Below are positions 22,837-34,796 of a DNA stretch of 64,000 bases, in pieces. The translations under genes and the position numbers were made by a program. Position 1 is the first letter of the stretch. Each line of letters begins with the position of its first letter. The notes under the pieces are model-generated. The model was not told the DNA's origin and searched no databases. It was given only the letters and a program-made list of their open reading frames with translations. This stretch comes from Portulaca oleracea. Taxonomy: Eukaryota; Streptophyta; Magnoliopsida; Caryophyllales; Portulacaceae. The stretch covers positions 31,371,927-31,435,926 of the forward strand of contig CM055889.1 in assembly GCA_029582165.1 (NCBI GenBank), in the 5' to 3' direction.

Positions 22837-25063
22837 GGACCGTTTGTTAGCACCCCCACCCGACCTTTATCATTGTCTATTTACTTTATTTTGTGAAGTA
22901 TAAGTGTGGGGGAGTGCTTCTTCGGGGTTTAGGAGTTGCGATGTCTGGTGGTTTTGGATTGTTGGTCTCTCAATTTCTTTTGGCATGAGCTCGCATATTT
23001 TGGGGATTCTTCGGTAAGGTTGCTCGGGTTTTTCCTTGTCTTGTTTATTTGTCATGTATGGTTGTCTTAGGGTTGTTGGTTGGTTGTTTGATGGTTGTCT
23101 TATGGTTGTTTGTCGGTTGTTTTTGGTGGATTGGACTGTATTTAAGCATATCTCGCTTGTATTCTGGTCATGGATGGATGTATTCGAATGTTATTTTGTG
23201 ATGAATGCAATGATTTAGTTATTTCGGTTAGTGCGTATCGAGTTTCACCCTTATTTCCCGCCTCAATGAGTGAGATTCGAGGATAAGGTAAGTCATTGGC
23301 AATGTATATATTGTTCATATTTTTCATTTTTTTATCTTTTCAAATTCTTTTCGTAATCTTTTAAGTTAGATTTTCCTTTCTTTTGCTTTTAGTCTTGCAT
23401 GCGAATTCTATAGTTATAAAGTCGTCTTTTACTCTAACATTGTTCCGACTCTCTTGAACGACGACTTCGGATCGCTATTTTCAACGCTTATCAAGAGCTT
23501 GAGGTAATATCTTTCCACCTTACTCTTTTTATGTGAATTCTTATCATGATCCGTCGCATGCTTGGTTTTCTTTTGGGTGGCGAACCCCTACGAGTGTCTG
23601 TGTTGGGATATCTATTGCTGTTGGAGCCGTGTGGGCTCGGGCCGCCACCATTTCTACCTGCTAGTTGTTCTGTTTATTTGTGTTTTTGTAGGTTCTCTAC
23701 CCTTTTCATGCGACACCTTCCCACAATGAGGACATTGTGGAGTTTTAAGTGTGGGGGGGGGGGGAGATATTTTGTCTCAAGGGTAGATCACCTAGTCGTT
23801 TTGTTCTTTGTTTCCCTAGTTTTTGCTTAAAATTTAAAAGAAATTTGTGTGAAAAAGGAGAAAAAAAGAGAGTGAAAACCTTTTCGTTTTTCTTTTCGTT
23901 TTGTTTTTGTTTTGCTTTGTTTCCTGGATCTCATTTTCGATGTTGAGAAGTCGTTCTTAAACTTCCTTCTAAAAGTAATCGGTTGGAGCATTTTCAACCC
24001 TAACTCGGGTTCTAGTCGAGACTTATCCTAAATAGACTCCCTTCATTAAGTGTCTTGTGAGACTCCCGTTCCTTTCTCACTTTGTTGGGAACCCGGAGAT
24101 TCTAAGGGCTTGTGTCTGAGTTTGTTTTGTTTCTCGTTTAGCAAAAGCAAAAAGCGCAAAAAGAAAAGAAAAGAAAGAAAAAGGAAAAAGAAAGAAGAAA
24201 GCTTTCATAAGATATAATAACCTGAATAAGTGGAGCGTGTCGCTGAAGACATTAACCACCATACACTTAGCCAACCTACACGGGCCCGGTATTCGTGGTA
24301 CGGCATTGGATACCCCTTAACCCTCCTCCTATATCGCTTTGCGACGGAGAGGCGTATGGAAAAGACCGTGTTGGGAGGGTATACCCCTTATATGGGCCGT
24401 CCAATTCCCGAAAGTAAGGCTAATACCGACTTTTAAAAACAAAAAAAAAAAGAGAAAAAGAAGAAAGAAAAGAAAAGTTTTGCTTTCAAAAAGAGCGGGG
24501 CCTCCCCTTGCATCTCCTACGGCCCTCACTAAGCCAAGGGCGACCAAATGCGAGGGAGGGCAACACTCCTCTCGGTTGTTTCGTTATTTTCAAATTTGGA
24601 CACGAGTTTTTAAAGTCTTTTGGTTCCCGTTAAACCCTTGTTGTGCTTTTGCTGCGGGGTTTCACTTGTTACAAGGTATAGGGAATCGAAAATCTTTAAG
24701 ATCGACCTTTTTCTGAGTTTGGTGTTTTTGAGATGCTCCTAACGGTTACTTTGCGAGGTTTAATCGCGTTTTCTTAGTTTGGATTACGAGATCTAATGAA
24801 TCAAAGCCCCTGTTTTTCATTCCTTTTTGTTTTCTTCGGTTTTGTTTTCACTTTCCCTCTCTCCTTTTTCTTTGGCTTTTGTGGGTACAGCCGCTACAAA
24901 CCCTTACTAGTCCATCTCGTCCACCCGGGCTGCCGGGGGGTTCAAAGGGCTTGGTGCATACGCTAAATGCACTCGTTTCTCTCCCACGACAGAGGAGTTT
25001 GTGTTAGTAAGTTTGTTTTGTTTTGTTTCGCTCGGGACGAGCAAAGGTTTAAGTATGGGGAGG
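22837..25063 (+). other. Athila 3' noncoding region with polypurine-like tracts
   Basis: No gene is supported in 2.2 kb. TATAAGTGTGGGGGAGTG occurs at about 22899, TTTAAGTGTGGGG at about 23746 (followed by a long G run and GAGAT), and TTAAGTATGGGGAGG just before the 3' LTR. Purine-rich blocks at 24140-24200 and 24430-24480 alternate with T-rich blocks. The repeated AAGTGTGGGG tracts look like duplicated polypurine primer sites. Confidence 0.7.
25050..25063 (+). other. Athila polypurine tract
   Basis: The A/G-rich run AAGTATGGGGAGG lies immediately before the 3' LTR start and is the expected plus-strand primer. Confidence 0.85.
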
Positions 25064-26763
25064 TGTTTAGACCCGATTTCGTGTCTAAATACCGCCTAAA
25101 TCCTTAGGCTTTTGACTTGTTTCGTAGCTTATATTAATAACTTTTAATGCGTTTTGGTTACTTTTGTAGTTTCCGAAGTGTTTTACTCAACACGATTCTA
25201 AATGGGCCAATTTTGCACCAATCTTGGGAATACCGAGATTCCCTAAGATTCCACGAGCCCTGGACGTGTCAAAGGCAGCGGATTAGAAGGGTCGGTCATG
25301 TAGAAAGGCAATGGCTTAAGCGATGGTTGAAGAGCCTCAAGAAAATCACAGCCGAGACACCGTGCACGGCCACCTTGACCATAGCCACGGTGTGATTGAG
25401 CCATGACCTAAGGAAGAAGCCTTGCACGAGATAGACGCCGTGGTCACTCACTCGACCGTAGCCACGGTGGGATCCTACCCGCCCAAGGAAGAAGTCGGCC
25501 GACCAGACCGCGCCACGGTCTCCCATGACCATAGCCACGGCGGTGCGAAGGAGCGAAAAGTTGTCAGCCCTAATCGCCTAGACCGTGACCACGGTGCATA
25601 GGGACCATGCCCACGGTGATGCGAAGCGAAGACAAGAAATCGCCTGCCTTACGCAGGACCATGGCCACGGTCACCCTGACCGTGCCCACGGTCCCCTGCG
25701 GGCCAGTTTTGTCTATTGTGTAAAATGATGAGTTTTGAGTAACAACCTTGATTACTATTTAATGTATTTTAGGTCATTTTACTAGGGGAATTAGACAGCA
25801 GTTTTTATCTATCTTTTATGATACTTTAGCACTCTTTATCACATTTTTAAGTCTTAGATTAGGGGGATTAAGGAAGATCTTTGCTGAGATTATTGGTTCT
25901 TGTATTGGATTCTCTTGATTATTATTGGAAGTTTGAAGATTATTCTCAACTTTGGAGCATTGGAGCTTTATTATTCTGAAGTTTTCTCCCTTGTCATCAC
26001 AATCCATGAGCATTTCTTAATCTCTCTCTCTCTAATTTATTGCTTATTTATTAATCTCTGTTTTTGATATTGTTGGTGTTGTTGAATGTTTATTGTCATC
26101 TTGTTTACTCGATTAAGCATGAATGAAGTTGTTGATGTTATTATCATGATAGTTAGGATGTTTAGTGGCTAGAACCTTAATGGGTTAGGGAGATATTAAG
26201 GGTGTGAATGGGTGATTAGGTTTGGGTTAGCAATATTAGTGAGCAACTATTTAGGAAATCAATTTTCCAATCCTATCCTTCCCTCGAATGGGATGTATTT
26301 GGGTGCGAAAGCATCCCAATTACATCCAACGCTTGTTGGACGGTAGGAATTAGGATAGTTAGTATTCTAGTTCGCGAAAGCGAATAGAAAGTAACTAGGA
26401 AATTCCGTTCCATTAACTTTCCCGGGTCTGTCGATGGATTTTGAGGAAGTTAATCCGGACTATCCTTGAAAGAGGAAGCCCGGTGGGTATTTTTCTAACG
26501 AAATTACCATTTGATTTCCCTTTCTCGTTACTCTCTTGTTGCGAAACCCATTTCCTCATTCCCGCTTGCATCCCGAAAGTCTCCCGACACCCATTGTTTT
26601 ACCTTTTTGATTGAACATAGCGTGTTTGTGTTGTTTTCACCCTAAAGTCTTTCATCCTTTCATGATTATAAACCATACCTAGAGTCAACTAGTTGCAGCT
26701 AAGGCCCCTAGCTCCCTGTGGAAGAACGATAAAACTGTGGTCTTACAAACCACTCGACTAACA
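25064..26763 (+). repeat. Athila 3' LTR
   Basis: 1700 bp, closely matching 12952-14637 except in the dyad-rich block (25360-25700). Here most dyads are complete (ACCGTGACCACGGT, ACCGTGCCCACGGT), while the 5' copy shows broken forms such as CACGCGGT. Confidence 0.95.
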
Positions 26764-27850
26764 TGTATCAATTACCGGGAACTAAACAAGGTTACTGTCA
26801 AGAACAAGTATCCTTTGCTTCGCATTGATGATTTATTTGACCAGTTGCAAAGGGCAGGTGTATTTTCCAAGATTGAGCTAGGATCTGGATATCACCAGTT
26901 GAGGATAAGGTCGGAATATATACCTAAGACATTTTTTAGGACCCGTTATGGGCACTACGAGTTTATAGTAATGCCTTTTGGCTTACCAATGTACCGACAG
27001 TGTTTATGGTTTTATGAATCGAGTTTTGGGCCATTTTTGGATAAGTTTGTAGTAGTCTCTATTGACGATATTTTGATTTACGCAAAGACTTGAGAAGATC
27101 AGGAACAACATTTGAAAATAGTGTTGCAAACGCTGGTAGAACATCAGTTATATGCTAAGATAAGGAAGTGTGAGTTTTAGCTAGAAGAAATAGCCTTTTT
27201 AGGGCATATGGTGACCAAAGGAGAGATCAAAGTTGATCTTCAAAAGGTTGAAGTTGTCATGAATCGGGCTAGACCCCCAACCATTACCGAAGTAAGGAGC
27301 TTTTTAGGTATAGCAGGTTATTACAGGCATTTCATACAAGATTTTTCTAAGATTGCCTCGCCGTTGTCCAGTCTAGTGAGAAAAACTATCAAGTATGAAT
27401 GATCAAGAAAAGTATAAGACCACATTTCAAGATCTCAAAATGAGACTCACACCGGCCCCAATCTTGGCCTTGCCAGTGGAAGGAAAAGAATATGTCATAT
27501 ATAGCGACGCGACCAAGCGAGGGTTAGGATGTGTCTTGATGCAAGATGGCAAGATCATAGCTTATGCCTCCCGGCAATTGAAACGATATGAGCTTAATTA
27601 CCCTGCACATGATCTAGGGTTAACGGTAGTAGTTGTGCCTTGAAGTTCTGGAAGCATTAACTATACGGTATTTCTACCAAAGTCTTTACAAATCATCAAA
27701 GTCTCAAGTACATATTTACTCATAAAGAGTTAGGTTTAAGGAAACAAATATGAGTGGAGCTCATCAAGGTTTATAGCTTAGACATTCAGTACCATCCAAG
27801 AAAGGCAAATTCAGTAGTTGAGGCCCTGAGTAGAAAGAATCATGACGGAT
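26764..27850 (+). pseudogene. Tekay-type RT and RNase H, resumed after Athila
   Basis: The RT interrupted at 12951 continues: [53 protein letters not shown], active-site region [12 protein letters not shown] (canonical motif is F/Y-x-D-D; here S-I-D-D), LGHMVTKGEIKVD, and VRSFLGIAGYYRHF. RNase H follows in a shifted frame: [40 protein letters not shown]. Stops at about 27090 and 27178 and several frameshifts show it is dead. Confidence 0.9.
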
Positions 27851-28890
27851 GCACCGAAGATGGACAAATCAAGGCTCAGTCAGAAGATTCAAAAAGCAGG
27901 GATTGAAGTAGTCCTGCTAGATTATGTAATGGCACAGTTGGTGGAACCTCAGGAATAGAACAAGGAAAAATGTCGGGGTTTTTGGTTAACGAGGGTGGAA
28001 CCTTAAGATTCCAGAATTTTCTATGTGAGCCTGCGAGCCGAGGTCTACAAGGGGGGGATTCTACACGGAGGGCTCAATGCCCCATACTTAGTTCACCCAA
28101 GAGGTACTAAGAGATACCAAGACATAAAAGAGAAGTTGTGGAGATCCCAACATGGAAATGGGACTCAACCTCTATGGATTTTATCATAGGATTACCCTTG
28201 ATGGTCACTAGGAAGAATGTGATATGTCTGATTGTGGACCGACTGACCAAATCTGCCCATTTCATTCCAATAAATGAGAGTCGGAAGGTCGATAAATTAG
28301 CAGATATTTATGTAAAGAAAGTGGTAAGTTTACACGACATTCCCAAAGACATAATCTCTGATCGAGACATCACGTTGAGTTTCAGTACCTCGTACCATCC
28401 AGAAACAAATGGCCAAACAGAGAAAATTAAATCAGATAATGGAAAACATGATTCGGGCATGCGTCCTAGATTTTCAAGGGAGGTTGGAAAGAGTTCTTAC
28501 CACTGGTGGAAGGTCTCCTACAACATAGCTACCAAGCTACGATTCAGGTGGCGCCTTTTGAAGCCTTTACGGTTGTAAACGCAAATCCCCTTTATGTTGG
28601 AACGAATTAGACGGAGCTCTAGTAGTGGGTCCTGAGATGATGGAGGATATGATGGACAAAGTACGGCTCATCCAGTAGCACATCAAGACCACCCAAAGCC
28701 AGCGGAAAAGTTATACCGACCATAGCAGGAAACCGTTAGAACTTCAGTCGGGAAGTAAGGTGTTCCTCAAGGTTTCACCCACTAAAAGAGTGCGTGGATT
28801 CAAAGTTAAAGGAAAGTTACGTCCTCGGAATATTAGGCCTTATGAGATTGTTGAAAAGATCAACGGGTCGATTATTGGCGTGAATTGCCT
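27851..28890 (+). pseudogene. Tekay-type integrase (broken)
   Basis: The core reads WKWDSTSMDFIIGLP, IVDRLTKSAHFIPI (first Asp) and IPKDIISDRD (second Asp). It then jumps to FSTSYHPETNGQTEK (Glu), which implies a deletion of some 20-25 codons between the second Asp and Glu. From about 28620 the C-terminal module follows in another frame (VGPEMMEDMMDKVRLIQ, SGSKVFLKVSPTKRVRGF, IRPYEIVEKI). Multiple frameshifts are present. Confidence 0.88.
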
Positions 28891-29150
28891 ACGAAGTTAG
28901 AACCTATTCATGATGTGTTCCATGTTCTCAGTTGCAAAAGTATATACCAGACCCAAACCATGTAATTGAACCCAAGCCAATGGCTACCACGGAGAATCTA
29001 TTCTATGAAGAAGTGCCAATTCTGAACTCTAGACGGAGGGTCAAGCTTTTACGCTCCAAAAAGATCCCTTTAGTAAAAGTCCTTGGACTAATCACCCCAC
29101 GAAAAAAGTTACAAGGGAAATAAAAAAAGAACATGCGAACTAAGTACCCC
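28891..29150 (+). pseudogene. Chromodomain-like tail of Tekay-type pol
   Basis: QKYIPDPNHVIEPKP and NLFYEEVPILNSRRRVKLL, then KKIPLVKVL, precede where the chromodomain of Tekay elements sits. In an alternative frame the next residues (WTNHP...) keep part of the W-x-N-H signature. The rest is degraded. In living relatives this domain guides insertion to heterochromatin marks. Confidence 0.7.
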
Positions 29151-29219
29151 CATCTATTCTAAGGCAAGACACCGAAGATAAGGGGGGTAGTATTTTCAAG
29201 TTTCGGGGACGAAACTTCT

Positions 29220-29235
29220 TTTAAGGGGAGTAAGA
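29220..29235 (+). other. Tekay-type polypurine tract
   Basis: TTTAAGGGGAGTAAGA lies directly before the 3' LTR. Confidence 0.8.
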
Positions 29236-32200
29236 TGTAACGACCCGAAGAAAAGCACCCCTTAATAAGTACTTATTAGTTTAAATAATCCAGGTTAGCG
29301 GTAAACCCCAAATAATTAAAGCGCGTGTTCCAAAATTTTGTTTTACTAACCCAGTGTATGTTTTGTCGGACTTGAACAGTGCAACGATCTTCAACAAATT
29401 AGTTTAATTTTATTTTCTTGAGAAATCGCTACCGATAATTTATACGGTGATTCTGATCATACATGAATCCTTTTAACGAAACCGATCTACCGGGTCCTTC
29501 TTTATTCGAATTAATTTAAGATTATAAATATGAGGAATTTTATGGAGGTGTTAGATATATTTAGTTGGGTTACTCACTCACATTTTTACAGTTTAATAAA
29601 TTTCGGTAATTTGGGGAATTAGGGAGATATAAGTATAAGAGGAGAGACTAAAAGTTGATAAAATTTTCCCCATCAGGGCCCATTCTAGCCAGCCAAACGA
29701 AGAGGGAGGAGGTTTGTTTTGGGCCTCATTACTATTGTCAATTTATATTAGGAATTGGGAGGGAGTCATAGAAGAGATTTCAAATACAACTCAAACTCCC
29801 TTATCCCTCACTCTTACTTCCTCTCATTCATGCCCCCTCATCTCCCCAACCCCCCACCCTACTGCCGCCTCTACCGCTAGAACGGGCCACCGCCGGCGCC
29901 TTTTTCCGGCCCCCCTCCGGTCGCCACGCACCAGCATCACATCATTTCACCTTTCCTCCTTTTATTTCAAGGGTATTCCACTCCATCTCTTTCTCTTCTT
30001 CTTAAAGATGAATCAAGTTTATGTTTTAAGTTTCTTCTCCTTGTAATTCTTAGGTTTTCTCAAAGATCACTCAAGGATTTCAATGTATTCAAGAGGGGGT
30101 TCCTAGGAACTAAGGAAGTCAAGTGAAAGTTTGGGTAAGTTTGAGTTAATCTTGTTTTTTTATGATTAAATGAATATGGATGATGATGGATTGTGGCATG
30201 CATGTGGTTTAGGATGTTTAATTCTTTATGCAAGAGTGAGTTTATGGATTAAAGACAAGTGCATGTGTTTAAAATGAGATTAATCAAGCATGCAAGTGGT
30301 TTTATTGAGTGTTTTGCAATTTGGTTGGTAAATGGATTTTCCAGAAAATAAGGAATGTAATTTTGGGCTATTTTATGGCATGAATAGGTAGAATAAAGTG
30401 TTAGCTAACACCCAGTTTTTGAATCTCGGGATTTCGATGTGTATAACTTGAGTTGTGACCCAAACCGTAAAGTGTTGTAATTATATACATGTTCTGAGGT
30501 CAGTACCTAAATGCATATTTATCGTCTATTTAGAGACCCTTTTGATCCAAATGTTCAACATGAAAGTTTTAGATCACTCTTTAAGCTTTCCAAGATGGTA
30601 AATTTTGTAACTATCGGATGTCGGGAATGAATGTTATGAGCCTTCGAATATTGAGCAACAATTTGAGTTACCCAGAAAATCAGTTTCATGATCTGATGTG
30701 CATGCCTAAATTCCGACCTTTTCCATGTCCAAATCAATTGGTGGTCTAAATAAAGTTTTAGAGGAGACTCTAGGCTTTCCAGAAAGGTATGGTATACGTT
30801 CATAGGATACCGGGAGAGAGAGTTATGGGCTTATATGTGAGAGACAAAAATATGAGTTTACCAGGAAATGTTTGTGGTTGCTTCTGTTATGGGATGAAAT
30901 TAGATCCTTTCCTATACTCAAATCAACTTGGGGTTAAAATGAAAGTTGAAGTATACATTACAAGGTTTCCATAGGCAGCTTACCCATTCCGAACTTATAA
31001 GTAGAGCTCTAGTTACAATTTTTTGAATAATTGAAGTTTAATTGGTTATTATTCTGGACAGCTTGTAAAGATGTTAGTTTTTATCCACCTTACCATGTTT
31101 CTAGCTTTCATGGTCAACTACAAAGTTGGAGTGTATGTTCCAAGCTTTTCGAAAAGTCCTCTCATGACATGATCCGATATTTGAGGAATAAGTTATGATC
31201 TTACAAGTACACATTAGAAATCGAGTTCATCATTGTTATTATTAGAAAATTCAATAAGTTATTCTTTCGTGCTACCAACTAAGTTAAGTCCTAATTTATG
31301 ATTTTCGTTTCTTGTAAAGTCCCTCCAAGAGATCGTTGCACCACTATTCAAGTCCCTGCTCGTTCCGTACGTGTTCTTAAGTATTCAGGTACGTATATCG
31401 TCTGACCTTTTATGAATAATATCATGAATTAATCATTTATGTTGAGTTCTAAATTTATTTTATATTGTCCATATTTATATGTACAATATCATGATTTATG
31501 TTCAAAATATATGCAAGTTTTCATGGATTTTTTTAAGTAATTCAAGCCGATTTATCAGAATAATTTCACCGTTATTTCTAAGTATTTATGTGGTACCCTT
31601 TACGTTAGAAACTTTTACAATAATTCTCTATTTTAGTGAGTTGAATCATTTCATGAATAAATTCCCTTTTAGAAGTACAAGTCTTATTCAAGGAGAGTAC
31701 AAGATTATATCTTTAAGTTGTGATTGGAAAAGGGTAGTTTAAGGAACTAGTTTTATTAAGAATTAAAGGTCAAGGTATCATGTTTAAGTTTTTAAGTTTT
31801 AGAAATTAATAAAGGCCCCGCCCATGTTTATGGTGCCTTAGTGCACACCATGTTTATGATGCCTTAGTGCACACCAAGGAAAAACATGCTTATGTGACTT
31901 TGTGCACCCCAAGTTAAGTATATATGTGCCTTAGTGCACCCAAGGAAAAGATAACTGAAGTGCCTTAGTTGCACACCATGGAAACCTGGCCAGTAAAGGA
32001 TAATTATCCACCATCCGGATCTCCCGATCGGTCCGGGTATGCGCATACGGAGGTTTAACCGATGATCGCAAGTAGGGGACCTTCATGATAATAATACGAC
32101 AACTAAGTTTTAAGTAACTAAGTACTTCAAGGATTTAAGTTAAGGGTTAAGTCTTATAGAACTTGTGTATGGTTTTTAAGTATATTTTACAACATGTTAT

Positions 32201-33140
32201 AAGACACACTTTTAGATTAGTTTGAAGTAACAGTAATGTTATATATTAGGTATATGATTTAACTCATCTTTTATGACGTAATTTACTTGTCACTTTCTAA
32301 GTCATGTGTTCCAAGTACGGTTTGTGTCACGCATTATGTGGTATGATATACCAAGTTTTATGTGTCTTAAGTTTTCCAAATTACTGGGATCAAAGTAAAA
32401 CTGCTCCAGTTACTTACCAAGGATTTTAGGTTTTGTTTTATGGAAGTTTAATGTCATATTTATGGGAAGATTTCATGTGTGTCAGTTCATGCATGACCTA
32501 AGTTGTTTTCAAACAAGTTTATGGTTATTAAGTTATCTTTAAAAGGAAGAACTCATAAGTATTTTTGTTTAAGTTGTGATTTAAGTACAGGTTCAGTTAT
32601 ATTTCTTCATATTCAGGTTAAGTAATGATCAAGTTATGTAAGTTATGCTACTTTTATTGTTAAACTGTTATTACTTCGTTTTTAACGATTTTGGGACGGC
32701 GCTAAATAACTAAAATAAATTACGAAAAGTATCTTACATGTTAGGGGTATACGTGCTGACATTTCGAAGTTTTATGTTTTCGTTTTAGGGATCTCGGCAA
32801 AGGAGAATCGAAAAACCCCGGGAGGACGAAACCCTAGAGCACCTTAAGGAATTTGATGGTGATTAGAGGCTCTCCATAAAGGATTTAAAAGAAATTGTGA
32901 TTTAATGACTTGTATAGTTTCTTTTGGGTTTTTATATGTTGTTTTGAGGTCGTTTAACTTAAGTTATGCTGATGATGAATGTTTGAAGTTGGTTTATGGT
33001 TGATTGTTGTTGTTGGGTTTAATCTTAGCCTTGTCCATCTTCGTGATGGCGGTAATTCTCTCACATGTTTATTCGCTGCTAATCATTGGGTTAGGTGAAT
33101 CATTAGTTTAATCTTGTGGTTAGTAACCTGGGGTGTTACA
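29236..33140 (+). repeat. 3' LTR of the Tekay-type element
   Basis: 3905 bp, uninterrupted, TGTAACGACCCGAAG to GGTGTTACA. It gives the reference state for the solo-LTR insertion (around 30978) and for the single-copy LTR end that is amplified in the leader array. No gene was seen within. Confidence 0.93.
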
Positions 33141-33145
33141 AGGAG

Positions 33146-33639
33146 TCTTTTAATTCATGACATGAGGTTGAACATTTTCATTTTTTATTCACCTATATTA
33201 TTGTGCGTACAGAATTGATTGAATGGTACGTGTGATGGCAGAGGGTTTTATCATTTGGCCTTATCTATATACTAGTTGAAAGAGCCCGCGCAAGGCACGG
33301 GCGGTGTTTTATACTTAAGTGTAAGTGGTAAAAATAAATTGTTGAGGACCTGTTCTTTTAGTTAGTAGGTTGAATTTTTCCTTATGTGACCTTACATTAC
33401 CTCAATTTTTTTTTTTTAAATAATCACACCTGACCTTAAAAATAAAATTGTAAATTCTATATACCACAAATTTAATATTTTAATATATTATTTTTCGACA
33501 TCACCTTAGCTGTAATATTTTCTTCTCCCTGATCTCACCTTACTTTACCTTATTTCAACTTACCATAAACCCACATAGAATACGGCCTGAATTATAGAGG
33601 TTTGTACACAAGTTGAAGAGGGAAATTTATGCTGAAACA

Positions 33640-33642
<3 letters not shown>
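33146..33642 (-). mobile_element. Helitron-like 3' terminus and adjoining body (first copy)
   Basis: Read on the minus strand, a hairpin GCCCGTGC-CTT-GCGCGGGC (33284-33302) is followed by TCTTTCAA and then CTAG at 33272-33275 with T next. This is the canonical Helitron 3' signature (hairpin, short spacer, CTRR). The body would extend to the right, into AT-rich sequence duplicated at 36.2-36.5 kb. The 5' TC end was not located. 33146-33271 is flank shared with 36080-36220. Confidence 0.55.

Positions 33643-33703
<61 letters not shown>
33643..33703. repeat. (TA)n microsatellite
   Basis: About 30 uninterrupted TA units, directly before a SINE. Confidence 0.95.
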
Positions 33704-33706
<3 letters not shown>

Positions 33707-33930
33707 CCAACGGGTATTAGCTCCTTGGCAGATGAGAGGGGTCTCGAATTTGAGCCCCAGCCATGGCACCTCATCCTACAGGGTATTGCGTCCTGCTGGG
33801 TATCCGGACTCACATGCTACGTCTGCGTGGGTAGCAGATGTGGCACGTGGGGTTTGCCACCGAAAGGTTTGAGCGCCTTCTCTGAAGGTATAGCGTCCCG
33901 ATGGTGGTTTTCTCCTCACGTAATATATAT
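33704..33930 (+). mobile_element. tRNA-derived SINE, first copy
   Basis: Matches 37353-37589. It starts ACCCAACGGGTATTAGCTC and keeps the B-box-like GAATTTGAGCCCC, but lacks about 13 bases of the A-box region present in the other copy. It ends in CCTCACGTAATATATAT. Confidence 0.65.
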
Positions 33931-33947
33931 GTATGAAATATAACTAA

Positions 33948-34030
33948 AGAGGTTGTAGCCAGATGGCAACCACTCCCATCTTCCAATCTTCACATCAAGA
34001 GTTCAAACTTATTCTCAAGAGTTCAAATTT
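33948..34030 (+). mobile_element. Second tRNA-like SINE fragment, first copy
   Basis: The A-box-like TAGCCAGATGG is followed by the B-box-like GAGTTCAAACT about 32 bases later. It matches 37654-37730. A duplicated 'TCTCAAGAGTTCAAA' is added here. Confidence 0.45.
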
Positions 34031-34079
34031 ATGCATGAGAATTCCTACATAAAAATTAATTATAGAAACCAAGTTTGTT

Positions 34080-34796
34080 ACTCAAAACTCGTCACTTTGC
34101 TAAACAGAGAAAACGCGTCTGAAGGGGACCGTGGGCACAGTCAGTGAGACCGTGGCCACGGTCTTGCGTAGCTCAGGCGATTTCTCTTTTTCTCCTCGCA
34201 GCACCGTGGGCACGGTGCCCCTGGACCGTGGGTACGGTCGGCGATTAGGGCAGGTGACATTTTCGCTCCTTCGCACCGTCATGGCTACGGTCTTAGGAGA
34301 CTGTGGCCACGGTCTTGCTCGGCCAAAATCATCCTTAGGCAGGTCATGAACCCACCGTGGCTACGGTATACATGACCGTGGCCATGGTCTCGCTCGGCCA
34401 ATAATTCCTTATGGGCGTAGCGCCTGCTACGAAAATGGTGGCGGGGGCTACGTCTTGGAGTGTTCAATCACCCAAGGGATGCTTGGAGGGTAGCGCCCGC
34501 TAACAAAGGTGTGGCAGGGGCTACGCTTCGATGATCTTCGGCAAGTCTACTCCCTTTTGAGCTCTTTGACATGTCCGGCCTTTCCGTTTCCTTTACCTTT
34601 GACTCGACCAAGGCTCGGGGAATCTCGGGATTCCCAAATTAGGTGCGAAAATGGCCCTTTTTACCACGTTCTGAGTAAAAACTCTAAAATCTACAAAATT
34701 ACCAAAAACGCATTAAAAGTTATTAAATTAAGCTACGAAACAAGTCAAAAGCCTAGGGATTTAGGCAGTATTTAGACACAAAATTGAGTCTAAACA
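34080..34796 (-). mobile_element. Athila-type LTR fragment, inverted
   Basis: On the minus strand it starts TGTTTAGACTCAATTTTGTG at 34796, runs through the 'CTTTTGACTTG' and 'GGGAATCTCGGGATTCCC' portions, and ends near GAGTTTTGAGTAACAAA (about 34070-34090). Dyads such as GACCGTGGCCACGGTC lie at 34110-34400. Only the first ~720 bp of the LTR remain. The GTAGCGCC...GGGGCTACG segments at 34430-34530 also form inverted pairs. Confidence 0.85.

Larger units (their letters stand above)
12952..26763 (+). mobile_element. Athila-type Ty3/gypsy retrotransposon, near full length
   Basis: LTRs at 12952-14637 and 25064-26763 start TGTTTAGACCCGATTTC and end GACTAACA. The 5-bp target duplication TGTAT is at 12947-12951 and 26764-26768. 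The internal region has a tRNA-Asp-type primer site, gag with a zinc knuckle, protease with DLGAS, RT with FMDD, RNase H, integrase, an extra ORF in the env position, a long 3' noncoding region and a polypurine tract. Total is 13.8 kb, in the upper size range for Athila. It lies in the same orientation as its host element and splits that element's RT. Stops and frameshifts interrupt every gene. Confidence 0.95.
951..33140 (+). mobile_element. Ty3/gypsy Tekay/Del-type retrotransposon (composite)
   Basis: Both LTRs start TGTAACGACCCGAAG and end GTTACA, and the 5-bp target duplication AGGAG sits at 946-950 and 33141-33145. The primer-binding site after the 5' LTR matches the 3' end of initiator tRNA-Met (TGGTATCAGAGC). 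Pol order (protease, RT, RNase H, integrase, chromodomain-like tail), the very long LTRs (about 3.9 kb net) and the motif KYIPDPNHV after integrase fit the chromovirus Tekay/Del lineage. The 32-kb length comes from nested insertions: an Athila element, a solo LTR, a MITE and three extra copies of a 1.2-kb leader unit. All frames are broken, so the element is dead. Confidence 0.9.
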
